This document shows positions 8,427 through 18,342 of a stretch of 64,000 bases of DNA, piece by piece. A program made the translations under genes and the position numbers. The DNA comes from Methylotuvimicrobium buryatense 5G (GTDB taxonomy: Bacteria > Pseudomonadota > Gammaproteobacteria > Methylococcales > Methylomonadaceae). The stretch's first letter is position 1. Each line of letters starts with the position of its first letter. Under the pieces are notes generated by a model that saw nothing but the letters and a program-made list of their open reading frames with translations, did not search any database and was not told the DNA's origin. The DNA lies in NCBI RefSeq assembly GCF_000341735.1, contig NZ_KB455575.1, forward strand, positions 2,445,802 to 2,509,801, in the 5' to 3' direction.

Positions 8427-9899
8427 TTAGTTTGCGTTTTTGATATCGTTTTGTAAAACCGCGAAACGCCTAACCCAAGCCCCTTTGAATTCCGCCGGCA
8501 ATTTTCCGGTAGCCCTTTCGGCTTCGACATGACTACTAAACGAGCCGTACAGCAAAATAAATTTCTCTTTACCGCCGATGCGAGTTTCAAGATACTTCAA
8601 GTCTTGTTTTAGGTGTTGATATTTGTTCAGCACATTGACAATCGACTGTCGGCTCGATAATACCATTAATTGCAAAGTGAAATGATCCGAGGATTGCTTG
8701 AATAACCAGGTCCGGTCATCTTCCGAGCGATTGGAATCTATCGTCTCCTGCGGCTTTGTCTCAATCTTTTCATCTGCGACCGTCGGCACTAAAGGCTCGG
8801 CTTTAATTATACTCGGACCGGCGATTGGGCTCTCAGGCTTTCTGTTTTCGGCGGCTTCAGAAACCACCTCAGGATAATTAATCGCTTCATTTTTCACAGT
8901 GGTCTCGATTTTCCGGTCTGGTACAGCCGCTACCGGGGCCGCAACGACGTTTGTCATCTTAGGCTTTTGTTCCGAGACATCGGTAACGATGCGGTCATTT
9001 ACCATCTGTTTGCCGGCAAACTTTTCAACCAACAACGGAACCGACAAGGCCTGTTGCTGCGACCTCGGCAAAGACTCCGTTAATTCATGATCGGATTCAG
9101 GGGCTAAAGCCTCCCAGCCGACGAAGGCGATACCTGCGATCGCAAGAAGCGCAAACAACCCAATTGAAAACCGGACGGGTGCCCCCAACCGTTCGAAATC
9201 GGACAAGCGCGGCAATTCAGCAATAATTTTCCCTGGAATACCATGCGTTTCGCGGTAGACATACTCCACCATGTTATCGCTGACCGCATTAAATGAAATC
9301 GGCGCGTCCGGCTTCCCGGAAAGATTTTGCAAAAAATCCCGGCATTGTTTTTCCGACAGCGGCAACAGCTCGATAAAATGACAATCCTCGACAGACCGGT
9401 CCGAACGACTTTTAATATACAGTTCGTCTTGAGTTAGCGAAAAAATAACTCTTAATGCCGGGTTAGCTAAGGCATATTCCGACAAAGTATCGATCAAACC
9501 GGGTATCAATTCGCCGGCATTATCGATCATCAAGATCAACTTAAGTTTTTTCTGTTCAAGCAATGCGATCGCATCATCCAGGGAAAAGCCTTTACAAGCC
9601 GGCTGTTCTGTTTCCAAGAAACTGCGCAACCGCTCTTGAATCGCCGCAAAATTCAACTGATGATCGCCGGCCATGAAATAATAATGTCCTTCGACCGGAC
9701 GTTGCTCGCGCAAGACCGTCAGCAATGTCGACTTACCGATGCCGGCCGGGCCGTTAACGATCAACGGACGATTAAAATTGATTATCAAATGAATCAATAA
9801 CTCGAACTTTTGAGCGCGCTCGGCAGTAATTAACGATTTAATCGCCGGCTTTGCCAAGCCATACGGCCTATTCGCAGCCTGATTAGCCTTTTCGACCAT
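8427..9899 (-). CDS. DamX-like ATPase with C-terminal SPOR domain
   Basis: A 490-residue protein with the position of E. coli damX, just after aroB, but with an added ATPase. The N-terminal half is an AAA-type ATPase: Walker [10 protein letters not shown] at residues 50-58 and a Walker B-like [14 protein letters not shown] single membrane segment follows ([17 protein letters not shown]), then a low-complexity Pro/Glu/Lys linker, and a SPOR-type peptidoglycan-binding domain in the last 85 residues ([18 protein letters not shown]). SPOR domains bind denuded glycan at division sites. A role linking ATPase activity to septal peptidoglycan is inference. The start overlaps the end of aroB by 17 bases. 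Confidence 0.85.
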   Translation of the reverse strand: MVEKANQAANRPYGLAKPAIKSLITAERAQKFELLIHLIINFNRPLIVNGPAGIGKSTLLTVLREQRPVEGHYYFMAGDHQLNFAAIQERLRSFLETEQPACKGFSLDDAIALLEQKKLKLILMIDNAGELIPGLIDTLSEYALANPALRVIFSLTQDELYIKSRSDRSVEDCHFIELLPLSEKQCRDFLQNLSGKPDAPISFNAVSDNMVEYVYRETHGIPGKIIAELPRLSDFERLGAPVRFSIGLFALLAIAGIAFVGWEALAPESDHELTESLPRSQQQALSVPLLVEKFAGKQMVNDRIVTDVSEQKPKMTNVVAAPVAAVPDRKIETTVKNEAINYPEVVSEAAENRKPESPIAGPSIIKAEPLVPTVADEKIETKPQETIDSNRSEDDRTWLFKQSSDHFTLQLMVLSSRQSIVNVLNKYQHLKQDLKYLETRIGGKEKFILLYGSFSSHVEAERATGKLPAEFKGAWVRRFAVLQNDIKNAN

Positions 9900-10968
9900 A
9901 TCCGTTTAGCGTCGCTACCAATAATGCTTTTTCGACACCGACCGGCAAGGTTGCCTCGCCGATGCTTTTCAACAAAATCAAACGAATATTGCCGTCGACA
10001 TTTTTTTTATCCACGGCCATCAATTCGATAAAACGGTTAGCATCGAGCGCTGCCGGAGGCTCGACCGGCAATCTAGCCCGCTTAAACAATCGAATAATCC
10101 GCTCGACGTCGGCATCGGTCAGCCAGCCTTTGCGTCTTGATAAATCGGCCGCCTGGCAAGTGCCGATCGCAACCGCCTCGCCATGCAAATAGCTTCCATA
10201 ACCCATGCCGGTTTCTATCGCGTGACCGAAGGTGTGGCCTAAATTCAAGGTTGCCCTGACATCGGCTTCTTTTTCATCGGCGGCAACGACTTCGGCTTTA
10301 TTGCGGCACGAGCGCTCGACCGCATGCGCGAGGGCTTCGACATCCCTATCGAGCAAGGATTCGAGATTGTCCTCGAGCCATGCGAAAAAATCGGGTTCGC
10401 GTATCAAGCCGTATTTGATCACTTCGGCGATACCTGCCGACAATTGCCTGTCGTCCAATGTCGACAAGACCGACATATCGGCAATCACGCATTGCGGTTG
10501 ATAAAACGCGCCGATCATGTTTTTGCCGAGCGGATGATTGACGCCGGTCTTTCCGCCGACCGACGAATCGACTTGCGCCAACAACGTGGTCGGGATTTGT
10601 ATAAATGGAATGCCGCGTTGGTAACAAGCGGCGGCAAAACCGCCCATGTCGCCGATAACGCCGCCGCCCAAGGCAATCAAACTGGCGTTTCGACTGAATT
10701 TGTGGGTCAACAAAGTATCGAAAATCCGATTCAAATAGTCGAGCGTTTTATATTGTTCGCCGTCCGGCAAAATAACAGTTTCGACGACAAAATCCGACAG
10801 ATTATCGAGCACCTGTTGCAAATATAAAGGCGCCACCGTTTCGTTTGTCACAATCAATACTTGTTTTGAACGAATATGCCGAGTCAATAAATCGGCTTGT
10901 TCCAGCAAACGAGAGCCTATATAAATCGGATAACTACGCTGCCCTAAATCGACTTGTAATGTTTTCAT
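9883..10968 (-). CDS. aroB: 3-dehydroquinate synthase
   Basis: Second step of the shikimate pathway: converts DAHP to 3-dehydroquinate using NAD and a divalent metal. At 361 residues it has the usual length. Hallmarks include [19 protein letters not shown] (nucleotide-binding), [18 protein letters not shown], and metal ligands in GIAEVIKYG and [11 protein letters not shown]. It lies between aroK and a damX-like gene, the classical order, but 525 bases of repeats now separate it from aroK. It may therefore have its own promoter. Confidence 0.97.
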   Translation of the reverse strand: MKTLQVDLGQRSYPIYIGSRLLEQADLLTRHIRSKQVLIVTNETVAPLYLQQVLDNLSDFVVETVILPDGEQYKTLDYLNRIFDTLLTHKFSRNASLIALGGGVIGDMGGFAAACYQRGIPFIQIPTTLLAQVDSSVGGKTGVNHPLGKNMIGAFYQPQCVIADMSVLSTLDDRQLSAGIAEVIKYGLIREPDFFAWLEDNLESLLDRDVEALAHAVERSCRNKAEVVAADEKEADVRATLNLGHTFGHAIETGMGYGSYLHGEAVAIGTCQAADLSRRKGWLTDADVERIIRLFKRARLPVEPPAALDANRFIELMAVDKKNVDGNIRLILLKSIGEATLPVGVEKALLVATLNGYGRKG

Positions 10969-11436
10969 TTGTTTTTGTTATACACCTAATGTTCTGTGTC
11001 GCAAAAGCACTTTCATTTCAACCTTCACCTTCGGCATGTATTCCCATGCTGGAGCGTTGAGAACGAGGAATCTTGACCCATGTGACTTCGACACCATGTA
11101 TTGTCACCCAAACTTTCCGGCTTCGAAATCGCGATCTAGGGATCGCTCCCACAAAAGACCTATTTCACCTTTGCGGCATGTATTCCTCCTGCGGGACGGG
11201 TTATTCAACCCGTCCCCAGCGTTTCGATATGCTTCGGCCACGGTTGAAACGTTTCGGACGGGGTTACAAACCCCGTCCTGCCAAGTGCATTCCCACGCTG
11301 GAACGGTGGGAACCAGGGAAATAAATCCCCTCAATCCCCCCTTTTTCAAAAGGGGAGGCACAATCTAACTTGTTTTAATGCAGCCAATATTATGAGATAA
11401 ATTCGGCGAATGGGGCATGGTGCGAACCCTACAGCG
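10969..11436. repeat. Repeat-rich spacer between aroK and aroB
   Basis: No gene is seen. A REP-like TCGAAATCGCGATCTAGGG block lies at 11123. A dyad element with GGGACGGGTTATTCAACCCG and a second GACGGGG...CCCCGTC hairpin spans about 11193-11280. A C-rich AATCCCCCCTTTTTCAAAAG hairpin remnant lies near 11331-11355. Open frames here are repeat readthrough. Confidence 0.6.
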
Positions 11437-11493
11437 CTTCCCTCTTCCCTCTTCCCTCTTTCACCTTTCACCTTTCACCTTTCCTCTTTCACC
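11437..11493. repeat. Pyrimidine tandem repeat (7-mers) after aroK
   Basis: Consecutive 7-base units of two types, TTCCCTC (three copies) and TTTCACC (three copies plus a variant), directly follow the aroK stop. On the aroK strand this is a purine-rich GGTGAAA/GAGGGAA tract. Copy number is likely variable; a role is not evident. Confidence 0.85.
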
Positions 11494-12012
11494 TCATAAA
11501 TCTCTATAACGCTGCAATATATTTTTAACCGCAGCCTTACTCTGTAATGTGCCGCTATCGACGACATAATCGGCACATGACAAATATAAAGGCTCGCGCT
11601 CGATTAACAACTGTTCCAACTTCGCTCTCGGATTGTCGGTTTGCAGTAACGGCCGCTGCGTATCGCGCTTGGTTCTTTCCAAAATTCTATCCACCGAACA
11701 TTGCAAATAAACCACAAAACCGTTTTCCTTGAGACATTCCCGATTTTCTTCGCGGATAACTGCACCGCCGCCGGTCGCCAACACGACATGAGTCAATTTC
11801 GTCAAACCAGCTAACGCTTTTTGTTCCCGATCCCGAAAACCTACCTCACCTTCGAATTCGAAGATCGTTGGAATATCGACGCCGGTCAAATCTTCGATAA
11901 TCTTGTCGCTATCGTAAAACGGCATTTTTAACGATTTGGCCAATAGCCTGCCGATTGTCGTTTTGCCGGCCCCCATTAGACCGATGAGATAAATGTTCTC
12001 CGATTTAGCCAT
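11494..12012 (-). CDS. aroK: Shikimate kinase
   Basis: Phosphorylates shikimate at the 3-hydroxyl with ATP. At 172 residues it has the normal length. P-loop GLMGAGKTT is at residues 11-19, shikimate-binding Asp residues are in FYDSDKIIE, Arg is in [13 protein letters not shown] is in LATGGGAVI, and the lid is RDTQRPLL. The start overlaps by 8 bases the stop of a duplicated aroK 5' fragment (12005-12238), so initiation here may depend on translation of that leader. Confidence 0.97.
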   Translation of the reverse strand: MAKSENIYLIGLMGAGKTTIGRLLAKSLKMPFYDSDKIIEDLTGVDIPTIFEFEGEVGFRDREQKALAGLTKLTHVVLATGGGAVIREENRECLKENGFVVYLQCSVDRILERTKRDTQRPLLQTDNPRAKLEQLLIEREPLYLSCADYVVDSGTLQSKAAVKNILQRYRDL

Positions 12013-12238
12013 GCGATTTCTTCCCTCGTTCCCAAGCTCTAGCTTGGGAACGCATACCCATCAAGCTCTGCTTGACGTCACCCGGCAAGCGGAGCTTGCA
12101 GGTAGTCACTCCCAAGCTGGAGCTTGGGAGCGAGAAGTCGTAAAACGGCATTTTTAACGATTTGGCCAACAGCCTACCGATTGTCGTTTTGCCGGCCCCC
12201 ATTAGACCGATGAGATAAATGTTCTCCGATTTAGCCAT
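12005..12238 (-). pseudogene. Duplicated 5' fragment of aroK reading into a repeat
   Basis: This frame starts at an ATG and encodes the first 34 residues of AroK without a change, including the whole P-loop, then runs through a palindromic repeat for 43 residues. It ends at a TAA inside ATGGCTAA, the start of the real aroK. Within the duplicated 110 bases (about 12137-12247 against 11917-12022) I see only two base differences, both synonymous. The arrangement looks like insertion of a repeat with a long direct duplication of its target. Whether the 77-residue product is made is unknown. Confidence 0.8.
12031..12136. repeat. Cluster of four GCT-centred palindromes
   Basis: It contains CCCAAGCTCTAGCTTGGG (12031-12048), TCAAGCTCTGCTTGA (12061-12075), GCAAGCGGAGCTTGC (12085-12099) and CCCAAGCTGGAGCTTGGG (12111-12128). 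The cluster lies exactly between the two copies of the aroK 5' end. Confidence 0.9.
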
Positions 12239-12266
12239 GCGATTTCTAGTAATTTTTCGCGCGCAT

Positions 12267-12294
12267 AAAAAAGGGGGCATTATGCCCCCTTTTT
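12267..12294 (-). terminator. Rho-independent terminator after pilQ
   Basis: A strong GC stem (GGGGGCAT / ATGCCCCC) is flanked by an A-run and a T-run, so it can work in both directions. It lies 22 bases after the pilQ stop and upstream of the aroK fragment. It should separate the pil operon from aroK transcription, so aroK needs a promoter or readthrough. Confidence 0.85.
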
Positions 12295-12315
12295 AGCCGA
12301 AGTAGAAGCAGGGAA

Positions 12316-14637
12316 TTAGTTGGCTCCCGACAAATTCTCGTGAACGATTTTTGGGGTTACGAAAATCAATAGCTCTGTTTTATTATCGAGAATCTCGGTG
12401 CGCGTGAATAAAAAGCCTATGCCCGGCAAATCACCGAAAAATGGAATCTTACCGATGTCTTCTCTCTGATCCCCTTCAAACACGCCACCTAAAACGACTG
12501 TTTCGCCATCCATGACCTGCACATTGGTTTGAATCTCACGCGTATCAATCCCAATTTGATCGCCCACAGCTCTTCCTGGTGCATCTTTGGTAACTCTTAA
12601 ATCCATAATGACACTACCACTTGGTGTAATCTGCGGCAATACGTTCAGCTCTAACACTGCGTCAATTAATTGTGTCACCGGTCCAGTATTCGCACTACTT
12701 GTTTGATAAGGAATTTGCTCACCCAGTTTAATTGAAGCCTGACAACGATCCGTTGTCATGACTCTTGGATTAGAAAGCAATTCTGCCTTGCCTTCATCTT
12801 GTAACGCCGTAATTTCTAAATTCAATACATAATCAGCCGCTCTCGCCAGCGTCATTCCTAGCGCCCCATAAGGATTTGAAGCGGCAAGATCTACCAACAT
12901 AGAGCTCATATCCAAACTTCCGTCAATTCCTGCTGAAGGACGAGGATCTCGCCCTCCTAATGCGAAACTTTTACCACTACCAACCTCGGCGGCTTTTGTC
13001 ACACCAAATCGAACCCCCAAGTCTCTTGCAAAATTATTCGATGCAATTACAACTCTCGACTCAATCATTACCTGCCGCACAGGGATATCGAGCTTCGCGA
13101 TTAATTTTCTGATTTCCTCCAACCGACTGGCTGTCTCCCTGACAATTAGGGTATTAGTACGCCCATCAACTACCACAGTACCTCTCGGCGACATCATCGT
13201 AAACCTATCGTCGTCACCACCTCCCGTACGACCTTGCACGCCACCAGCACCTTGCATTCCCCTTATACCTTGCATACCACCCATACCACCCATACCTTGC
13301 ATACCGCCCATGCCTTGCATACCGCCCATTAGGCCACCCTGAATACCCCCGCCTCCTTGACCGACACCCATACCGCATTGCCCGAAGGATCCTGCATCCA
13401 TGCCATACAACAAATTCCGGAAATTTTCCGCCCGGGCATAATTGATTTTGATGTACTCGGTGCGTAGCGGCTCCAATTGCTCGACTACTTTTTCGGTTTC
13501 ACGCTGCTTCTCTTTATATTCCTTGATCTTGCCGACCGGCGCGATCAATGTGACATTGCCTGTTTGGTATTTTTCAAGGCCTTTGGTCATCATCATGAAA
13601 TCCAACGCCTCGTCCCAAGGCACGTCGTCGAGTTTCAAGGTTATCCGCCCGGTTACTTCGTCGCCGGCGACAACGTTCTGTCCGGTAAATTCGGATAGCA
13701 GCGTGATTACGCTACGAATTTCGATATCTTGAAAATTAAGCGACAAGCGATCGCCGGTATATCGATCCTTCTGACTGTCTTTCAAGTCTTTTTCGGCCTG
13801 TGTCAACGGCCGAAACTCGACCGTCAGCAACCCTTCCGATTGGAACTGAGAATACTCGTAAAGCGGGCTTTGTAAATCGACGGTAATTTTGGTTTCTTGA
13901 CGGCTACTGACCGCGTCGAACGATTTGACCGGCGTCGCGAACTCGGATACGTCGTAACGTTTCGAAAGGCGTTCCGGCAAACGGGTGTTGACGAAGTAAA
14001 TTTCAACCTTACCGCCGATTTCACGGGTATTGACCATCGTATTCGCTTCGGCCAATGAAATCAGAATACGCCCTTCGCCGCGAGGTCCACGCCTGAAATC
14101 CAAACCATTGATACCTTGCTCGGGCAAAAACTGCGCCATCACATCGCTTCTCGCTTGTTGCGCAGCCGTAGCCACGATCGAGGTCTCCGGACGAACGACC
14201 GGCGCTTCAACCTGTGCGGCTCCAGCCAACGTGACAAACACTTTGTTACCCTCTGTGCGTGTCTCATAAGGCACCGAAGAAGTCAAATTAATGACGACTC
14301 GTAGCCTACCGCCGGATTCGGCGACATACACGCTATCGGCCGCATCTAAATTGATCGGGAATTTTTTCTTGGACAAACCGCTTTTAACGCCGCTAAAGTC
14401 CAGTGCAATTCTGGCGGGATTGTCGGTATGAAAAACCCGAGGAGCCGGCGCGGGTCCGTCCAGTTCCAATTGCAACTGCAAGCGCCCTCCCGACAACCGG
14501 GTAAAATCCAGATTTTGAATTTGTGTTTCATTCGCTTGAACGGCAAACTGAAAAACACACAGGAAAAGTCCCGCGACGATTGTTTTCCATAGCGGCTTGG
14601 TCGCTCTGTTCATGTTATTGCTGCCTTGAATACTCAT
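12316..14637 (-). CDS. pilQ: Type IV pilus outer-membrane secretin PilQ
   Basis: Forms the outer-membrane channel through which the pilus passes. At 773 residues it has a signal peptide after MNRATK (the ATG at 14613 is an equally good start). Two AMIN-type beta domains follow (FTRLSGGRLQLQLELDG; INGLDFRRGPRGEGRILISL), then the secretin N-domain (LNFQDIEIRSVITLLSEFTG) and the C-terminal secretin domain ending VLGGVFEGD...LPGIGFLFTRTEI. Unusual is a Met/Gly repeat insert at about residues 413-475 (repeats of GGMQGM) between the N-domains and the secretin domain. Last gene of pilMNOPQ; a terminator follows. Confidence 0.96.
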   Translation of the reverse strand: MSIQGSNNMNRATKPLWKTIVAGLFLCVFQFAVQANETQIQNLDFTRLSGGRLQLQLELDGPAPAPRVFHTDNPARIALDFSGVKSGLSKKKFPINLDAADSVYVAESGGRLRVVINLTSSVPYETRTEGNKVFVTLAGAAQVEAPVVRPETSIVATAAQQARSDVMAQFLPEQGINGLDFRRGPRGEGRILISLAEANTMVNTREIGGKVEIYFVNTRLPERLSKRYDVSEFATPVKSFDAVSSRQETKITVDLQSPLYEYSQFQSEGLLTVEFRPLTQAEKDLKDSQKDRYTGDRLSLNFQDIEIRSVITLLSEFTGQNVVAGDEVTGRITLKLDDVPWDEALDFMMMTKGLEKYQTGNVTLIAPVGKIKEYKEKQRETEKVVEQLEPLRTEYIKINYARAENFRNLLYGMDAGSFGQCGMGVGQGGGGIQGGLMGGMQGMGGMQGMGGMGGMQGIRGMQGAGGVQGRTGGGDDDRFTMMSPRGTVVVDGRTNTLIVRETASRLEEIRKLIAKLDIPVRQVMIESRVVIASNNFARDLGVRFGVTKAAEVGSGKSFALGGRDPRPSAGIDGSLDMSSMLVDLAASNPYGALGMTLARAADYVLNLEITALQDEGKAELLSNPRVMTTDRCQASIKLGEQIPYQTSSANTGPVTQLIDAVLELNVLPQITPSGSVIMDLRVTKDAPGRAVGDQIGIDTREIQTNVQVMDGETVVLGGVFEGDQREDIGKIPFFGDLPGIGFLFTRTEILDNKTELLIFVTPKIVHENLSGAN

Positions 14638-14653
14638 TGTTTAATCCCCAACA

Positions 14654-15253
14654 TCATTCGGACAATGCCAATGAAGTTTGCTGTTCTCGCCATGTTCCCG
14701 GCTTATCGGGAACGATTTCCATCAATTCGATTTTGTCCTCGTTGATACGAATAATCTTGCCGTGATTCCTGCCCATGAAATTACCTTGTCGAACCCGATG
14801 GATCGTCCCGTCACCGGCTTTGATCAAGCCCCATAACACAGCATCCTTAGTGATGGTTCCCACCATTCTCAAGCTGTCCAGCGAATAGGACTCCAATTGC
14901 TCCTTACGCCGAATTGGATCCGGCCTAATCCCTCTACCTGTCCCGACATCGACAAGTTCGGCTTCCACTACTTTTTCTATCGGCCGGAACGGATCGCGTA
15001 AACCGCTCGGTTTATAGATGAACGGTTCGATCACTTTAATTTCAGGCAACGGCTCGATTTGCGTTTTCGGCCGCGCCTTGACTTGATTGATATACTGAAC
15101 CAAATCGGACTTATCATCGCTCGAGCAAGCGCTCAGTAACAACAGATTTAGCAAACCTAAGGCCGCGATCGCGCCGTGTTGAAACCACCCGCGTTCGCCA
15201 TGTCGACTTTGCCGAGACCTCGAATCGGTTGCCGATAAAATACTCGACTTCAT
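14654..15253 (-). CDS. pilP: Type IV pilus lipoprotein PilP
   Basis: Inner-membrane lipoprotein that joins the PilMNO platform to the PilQ secretin. It has 199 residues with a long N-terminal extension before the lipobox LLLLSACSSD. The HR-type core is seen in FIYKPSGLRDPFRPIE and YSLDSLRMVGTI. Its start overlaps the pilO stop by 4 bases (ATGA). Confidence 0.95.
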   Translation of the reverse strand: MKSSILSATDSRSRQSRHGERGWFQHGAIAALGLLNLLLLSACSSDDKSDLVQYINQVKARPKTQIEPLPEIKVIEPFIYKPSGLRDPFRPIEKVVEAELVDVGTGRGIRPDPIRRKEQLESYSLDSLRMVGTITKDAVLWGLIKAGDGTIHRVRQGNFMGRNHGKIIRINEDKIELMEIVPDKPGTWREQQTSLALSE

Positions 15254-15885
15254 CTTCTACCTCTTCTTTGCTGAGGCTTTGCCGGCCCGGGTCCTTGCTC
15301 CCCCTCGTTATAGGTTTTGATCGTGGCGTCCATGACCATTTTATCGGACGACTCGCCTTTAACTTGTTGAGAAACAGGGGTTATCTTAACGTTATGCACC
15401 GTCACGATCCTCGGCAATGAAGCCAGGCCACTCACAAATAAAGCCAACTCTTCGTAACGCCCGATAACTTGTATATTGATCGGCAGTTCCCAATAAAAAT
15501 CGCGGCGCACCGGGTCTGTCGGCCTAAACAGTCTGAATTCCAAACCGCTCGCCAAGCCGGTCTGTGAAATATCGACCAATAAATTCGCCACTTCGGAGCG
15601 AGTCGGCATTTGTTTGATGATTTCAGTCAGCGAATCTTCGATCTGTTCTAACTGCGCTTTGTAGTCCGGCAGATTGATCGCTTTTTTTTGTTTAACCTCG
15701 AAGCTGCTCTTCAAATCCCGCTCAGTTTGTTCCAATCGTTCCAACGCTTCCAATTGATCGGCGGTATCGTAATAATAACCGCCGACCGCAACGAGTACGC
15801 ACGCAATTGCAATGACTACGGCTTTAACCGGTGTCGGCCAAGACCCGGCCTCATTAAAATCCCAATTAATTTCAGACAGATTCAT
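15250..15885 (-). CDS. pilO: Type IV pilus inner-membrane protein PilO
   Basis: Bitopic inner-membrane protein that dimerises with PilN and aligns the pilus machine. It has 211 residues: a short cytoplasmic start NLSEINWDFNEAGSWP, one membrane span (VVIAIACVLVAVGGYYY), a coiled-coil segment and a ferredoxin-like periplasmic domain with IQVIGRYEELALFVSGLASL. It shares one base with pilN (TGATG) and four with pilP. Confidence 0.95.
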   Translation of the reverse strand: MNLSEINWDFNEAGSWPTPVKAVVIAIACVLVAVGGYYYDTADQLEALERLEQTERDLKSSFEVKQKKAINLPDYKAQLEQIEDSLTEIIKQMPTRSEVANLLVDISQTGLASGLEFRLFRPTDPVRRDFYWELPINIQVIGRYEELALFVSGLASLPRIVTVHNVKITPVSQQVKGESSDKMVMDATIKTYNEGEQGPGPAKPQQRRGRR

Positions 15886-16448
15886 CAGTTTTTCTCATCT
15901 TCGGAAATCGCGCCCAGTTTCGCGATAAGAATAAAATCGCTGAGCTGATCGACTTTGGTTTTTTGTTGAGACTGAATGATGTTCAACTTTGGACTGTGCA
16001 GCCACTCTGAAGCCTCAATCGCCCGCATAAACGCCGATACCCGCGCATTCGATTCGGTCTTGCCGTTAAACGTCAATACCTTATCGGACTGCACAAAGCT
16101 TGTTAGAAAAACGCCGTCCGGAGTCCTTCTAGCGACTTCGTCGAACAGGTGTACAATCAGGGGCCTACTTTCCTGCAGCTTTTGAATCACATCGATCTTA
16201 GTCAGTAATTCGGTTTTCTTTTCTTCGATGTTTTTAATTTCGGCAATTTTCTTGTCGACCGCAGCGATTTCATTCCTGAGCATTTGGTTCCGACTTTCCT
16301 GATACGACATTACGTCGTCGTAATGCATGTGAACCGCAAAAATCAACACCAAGGTTAAGGCAATCGACAACAAAGCAGCAGTCAAGAATTGCTGTTGCTG
16401 TTGTTTTTTAAGCTCGGCTCGCCAAGGGAGCAGGTTAATTCGGGCCAT
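15885..16448 (-). CDS. pilN: Type IV pilus inner-membrane protein PilN
   Basis: Bitopic protein of 187 residues. Its cytoplasmic N terminus MARINLLPWR is the conserved peptide that docks into PilM. A membrane span (FLTAALLSIALTLVLIFAV), a coiled coil and the periplasmic ferredoxin-like domain follow. It overlaps pilM and pilO by one base each. Confidence 0.96.
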   Translation of the reverse strand: MARINLLPWRAELKKQQQQQFLTAALLSIALTLVLIFAVHMHYDDVMSYQESRNQMLRNEIAAVDKKIAEIKNIEEKKTELLTKIDVIQKLQESRPLIVHLFDEVARRTPDGVFLTSFVQSDKVLTFNGKTESNARVSAFMRAIEASEWLHSPKLNIIQSQQKTKVDQLSDFILIAKLGAISEDEKN

Positions 16449-17509
16449 TAATCGAAACTCCTTAGCGCAAGACCGCAGGCAATCATCATAGCCGGCGCAT
16501 CGCTACTTAAACTTTGCGGTTTCACTCGATTCGATAAAGCCATATTGATAAACGGATTGGCAATAAAACAGGGAATACTCAAGTTCTGCTCGACCAACTT
16601 ATCGACACCGGGTATCGAGGAACAACCACCCGCCAAAATAATCGAATCGATCGTTCGGTTGGCGCTCGATGAAACAAAAAATTGGAGCGATCGGGCGATT
16701 TGCTGAACCATCGCCTTCTTGAATGGCTCCAATACGTCAATAATATAATTATCCGGAAGACCGCCGTGCCGCTTGGCAAGACCGGCTTCTTCGTAGGACA
16801 AACCGTAGCGTCGTTGAATTTCATCGGTCAACTGCCTTCCGCCGAAGCCCTGTTCGCGCGTATAAATGGTTCTACCGTTCGCAATGACGTTCAAAGTCGC
16901 CATCGTCGAACCGATATCCGAGATAGCAATAGTCTGCCCTTCGGTTGAACCGGGCAATTGATCGGAGATAAGCGCAAAGGCGTTTTCCATCGCAAACGCT
17001 TCGACATCAATGATTTTGGCTTTTAAACCAGCCTTTTCCAAGGCCTCGATGCGGTCCTCGACATTTTCACGACGGGATGCAACCAAGAGCACATCAACCA
17101 TTTCGGAGTTTTTAGCGTTTTTTCCTTGAACTTCAAAATCCAGGTTGACCTCATCCAGAGCATAAGGCACATATTGATCTGCCTCTACCATGATTTGTTC
17201 GTAGACTTCTTCGTCCGAATAATTAGCGGGCATCGTAATGATTTTGGTCATGACCGCCGAACCCGCAACCGCGACGCAGGCATGTTTGACTTTCGTTCCG
17301 GATTGTTTGATGGCTTGTTTGATCGCATCAGAGATTACATCGACATTCGCGAAATTTTTATCGATAACGGCATCCTGCGGCAATGGCGCTACAGCATAAC
17401 TTTCGACTCGATAACGAGGACCGTTTTTCGATAATTCCAATAACTTAACGGCTGCCGTGCTAATGTCGATTCCGACTACAGGCACATTTTTGCGACTAAA
17501 CCAGTTCAT
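16448..17509 (-). CDS. pilM: Type IV pilus actin-like protein PilM
   Basis: Cytoplasmic ATP-binding protein with an actin/FtsA fold that binds the PilN N terminus. It has 353 residues and starts MNWFSRKNVPVVGIDIS. Phosphate-binding loops are DISTAAVKLLELS and ISDIGSTMATLNV; adenosine loop ILAGGCSSIPGVDKLVE. The ATG at 17509 is chosen because AAGGG lies about eight bases upstream; an in-frame ATG at 17530 is possible. First gene of the operon; the promoter should lie in 17510-17800. Confidence 0.96.
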   Translation of the reverse strand: MNWFSRKNVPVVGIDISTAAVKLLELSKNGPRYRVESYAVAPLPQDAVIDKNFANVDVISDAIKQAIKQSGTKVKHACVAVAGSAVMTKIITMPANYSDEEVYEQIMVEADQYVPYALDEVNLDFEVQGKNAKNSEMVDVLLVASRRENVEDRIEALEKAGLKAKIIDVEAFAMENAFALISDQLPGSTEGQTIAISDIGSTMATLNVIANGRTIYTREQGFGGRQLTDEIQRRYGLSYEEAGLAKRHGGLPDNYIIDVLEPFKKAMVQQIARSLQFFVSSSANRTIDSIILAGGCSSIPGVDKLVEQNLSIPCFIANPFINMALSNRVKPQSLSSDAPAMMIACGLALRSFD

Positions 17510-18342
17510 CGTGGAACCCTTGTAAAACATTGAATTGTTGTTGCATCGAATACTCTGCTGCCTATCTAGTTATCGATAATCCTAAAAAGAGCGGTCTACA
17601 ACACTTTCACCGGTCTGGTTAAGCCTCAAACTGCCCTTTTTAGGATAATGCGTCATGATAAAAAGCACATAAGCCATCAAAACGAGAGCACATCTTTAGT
17701 GTTGGATTAGAGCGCCGAAACACTGGCACTAACATCAATACGCCCGATCAAACTGCACAGGCACCAGTATAGTAGTGTTTTTAAATTACATAAAAAAATA
17801 TTCATTCCGCTTTGATTTCGATCGCTTTTTCAATTCGAATCACCAATATCGCATAGCTGATAAAAACAAATTTTCAGTATCGAAAATCAAAGATTTAGTC
17901 TCCGTCCATAAGATATATTCACCCATATGAATGGCCGTCACTCCATGGCAGAACGAGGTTTTCAATCCCATTCTAAAAGTTTTAACCGTGACCAAAGAAC
18001 CGAAACGTTCGGGGCTTGAGCATACCCCATACGCATCAAGCTAAGGATTTCGTGATAAATAACGTCCTGGAACTATGGGCTTTGTTGAGGGTTCGGTAAC
18101 TCGCTTGGCAGGTGTCGGCGGCAGCAACAAAATAACATGATTTTCGAGCATTCATCAAAGTTTGTGTTGCTCAAAAGTCAAATCAAGTATATTTTTAGCA
18201 ACAGTCAATGTCAGATTTCTTTTTATTCAATCCGTTAAGAATCAATCGAACCTGACGATATAATCAAAACACTAGTCACCAACTTGTTAGCTAGACAATA
18301 ACATCGGCACAATTACTTTAGTGGTACAAACCGGAATACTTC
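17510..18342. promoter_or_regulatory. Divergent spacer between pilM and mrcA
   Basis: About 830 bases hold the promoters of both the pil operon and mrcA, the usual divergent arrangement in this class. It is AT-rich around 17770-17900 and 18140-18300. A truncated stem-loop repeat (GGTAACTCGCTTGGCAGG followed by TGTCGGCGGCAG) lies at about 18090-18124. I could not fix -10/-35 elements with confidence, and no gene is seen. Confidence 0.5.
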
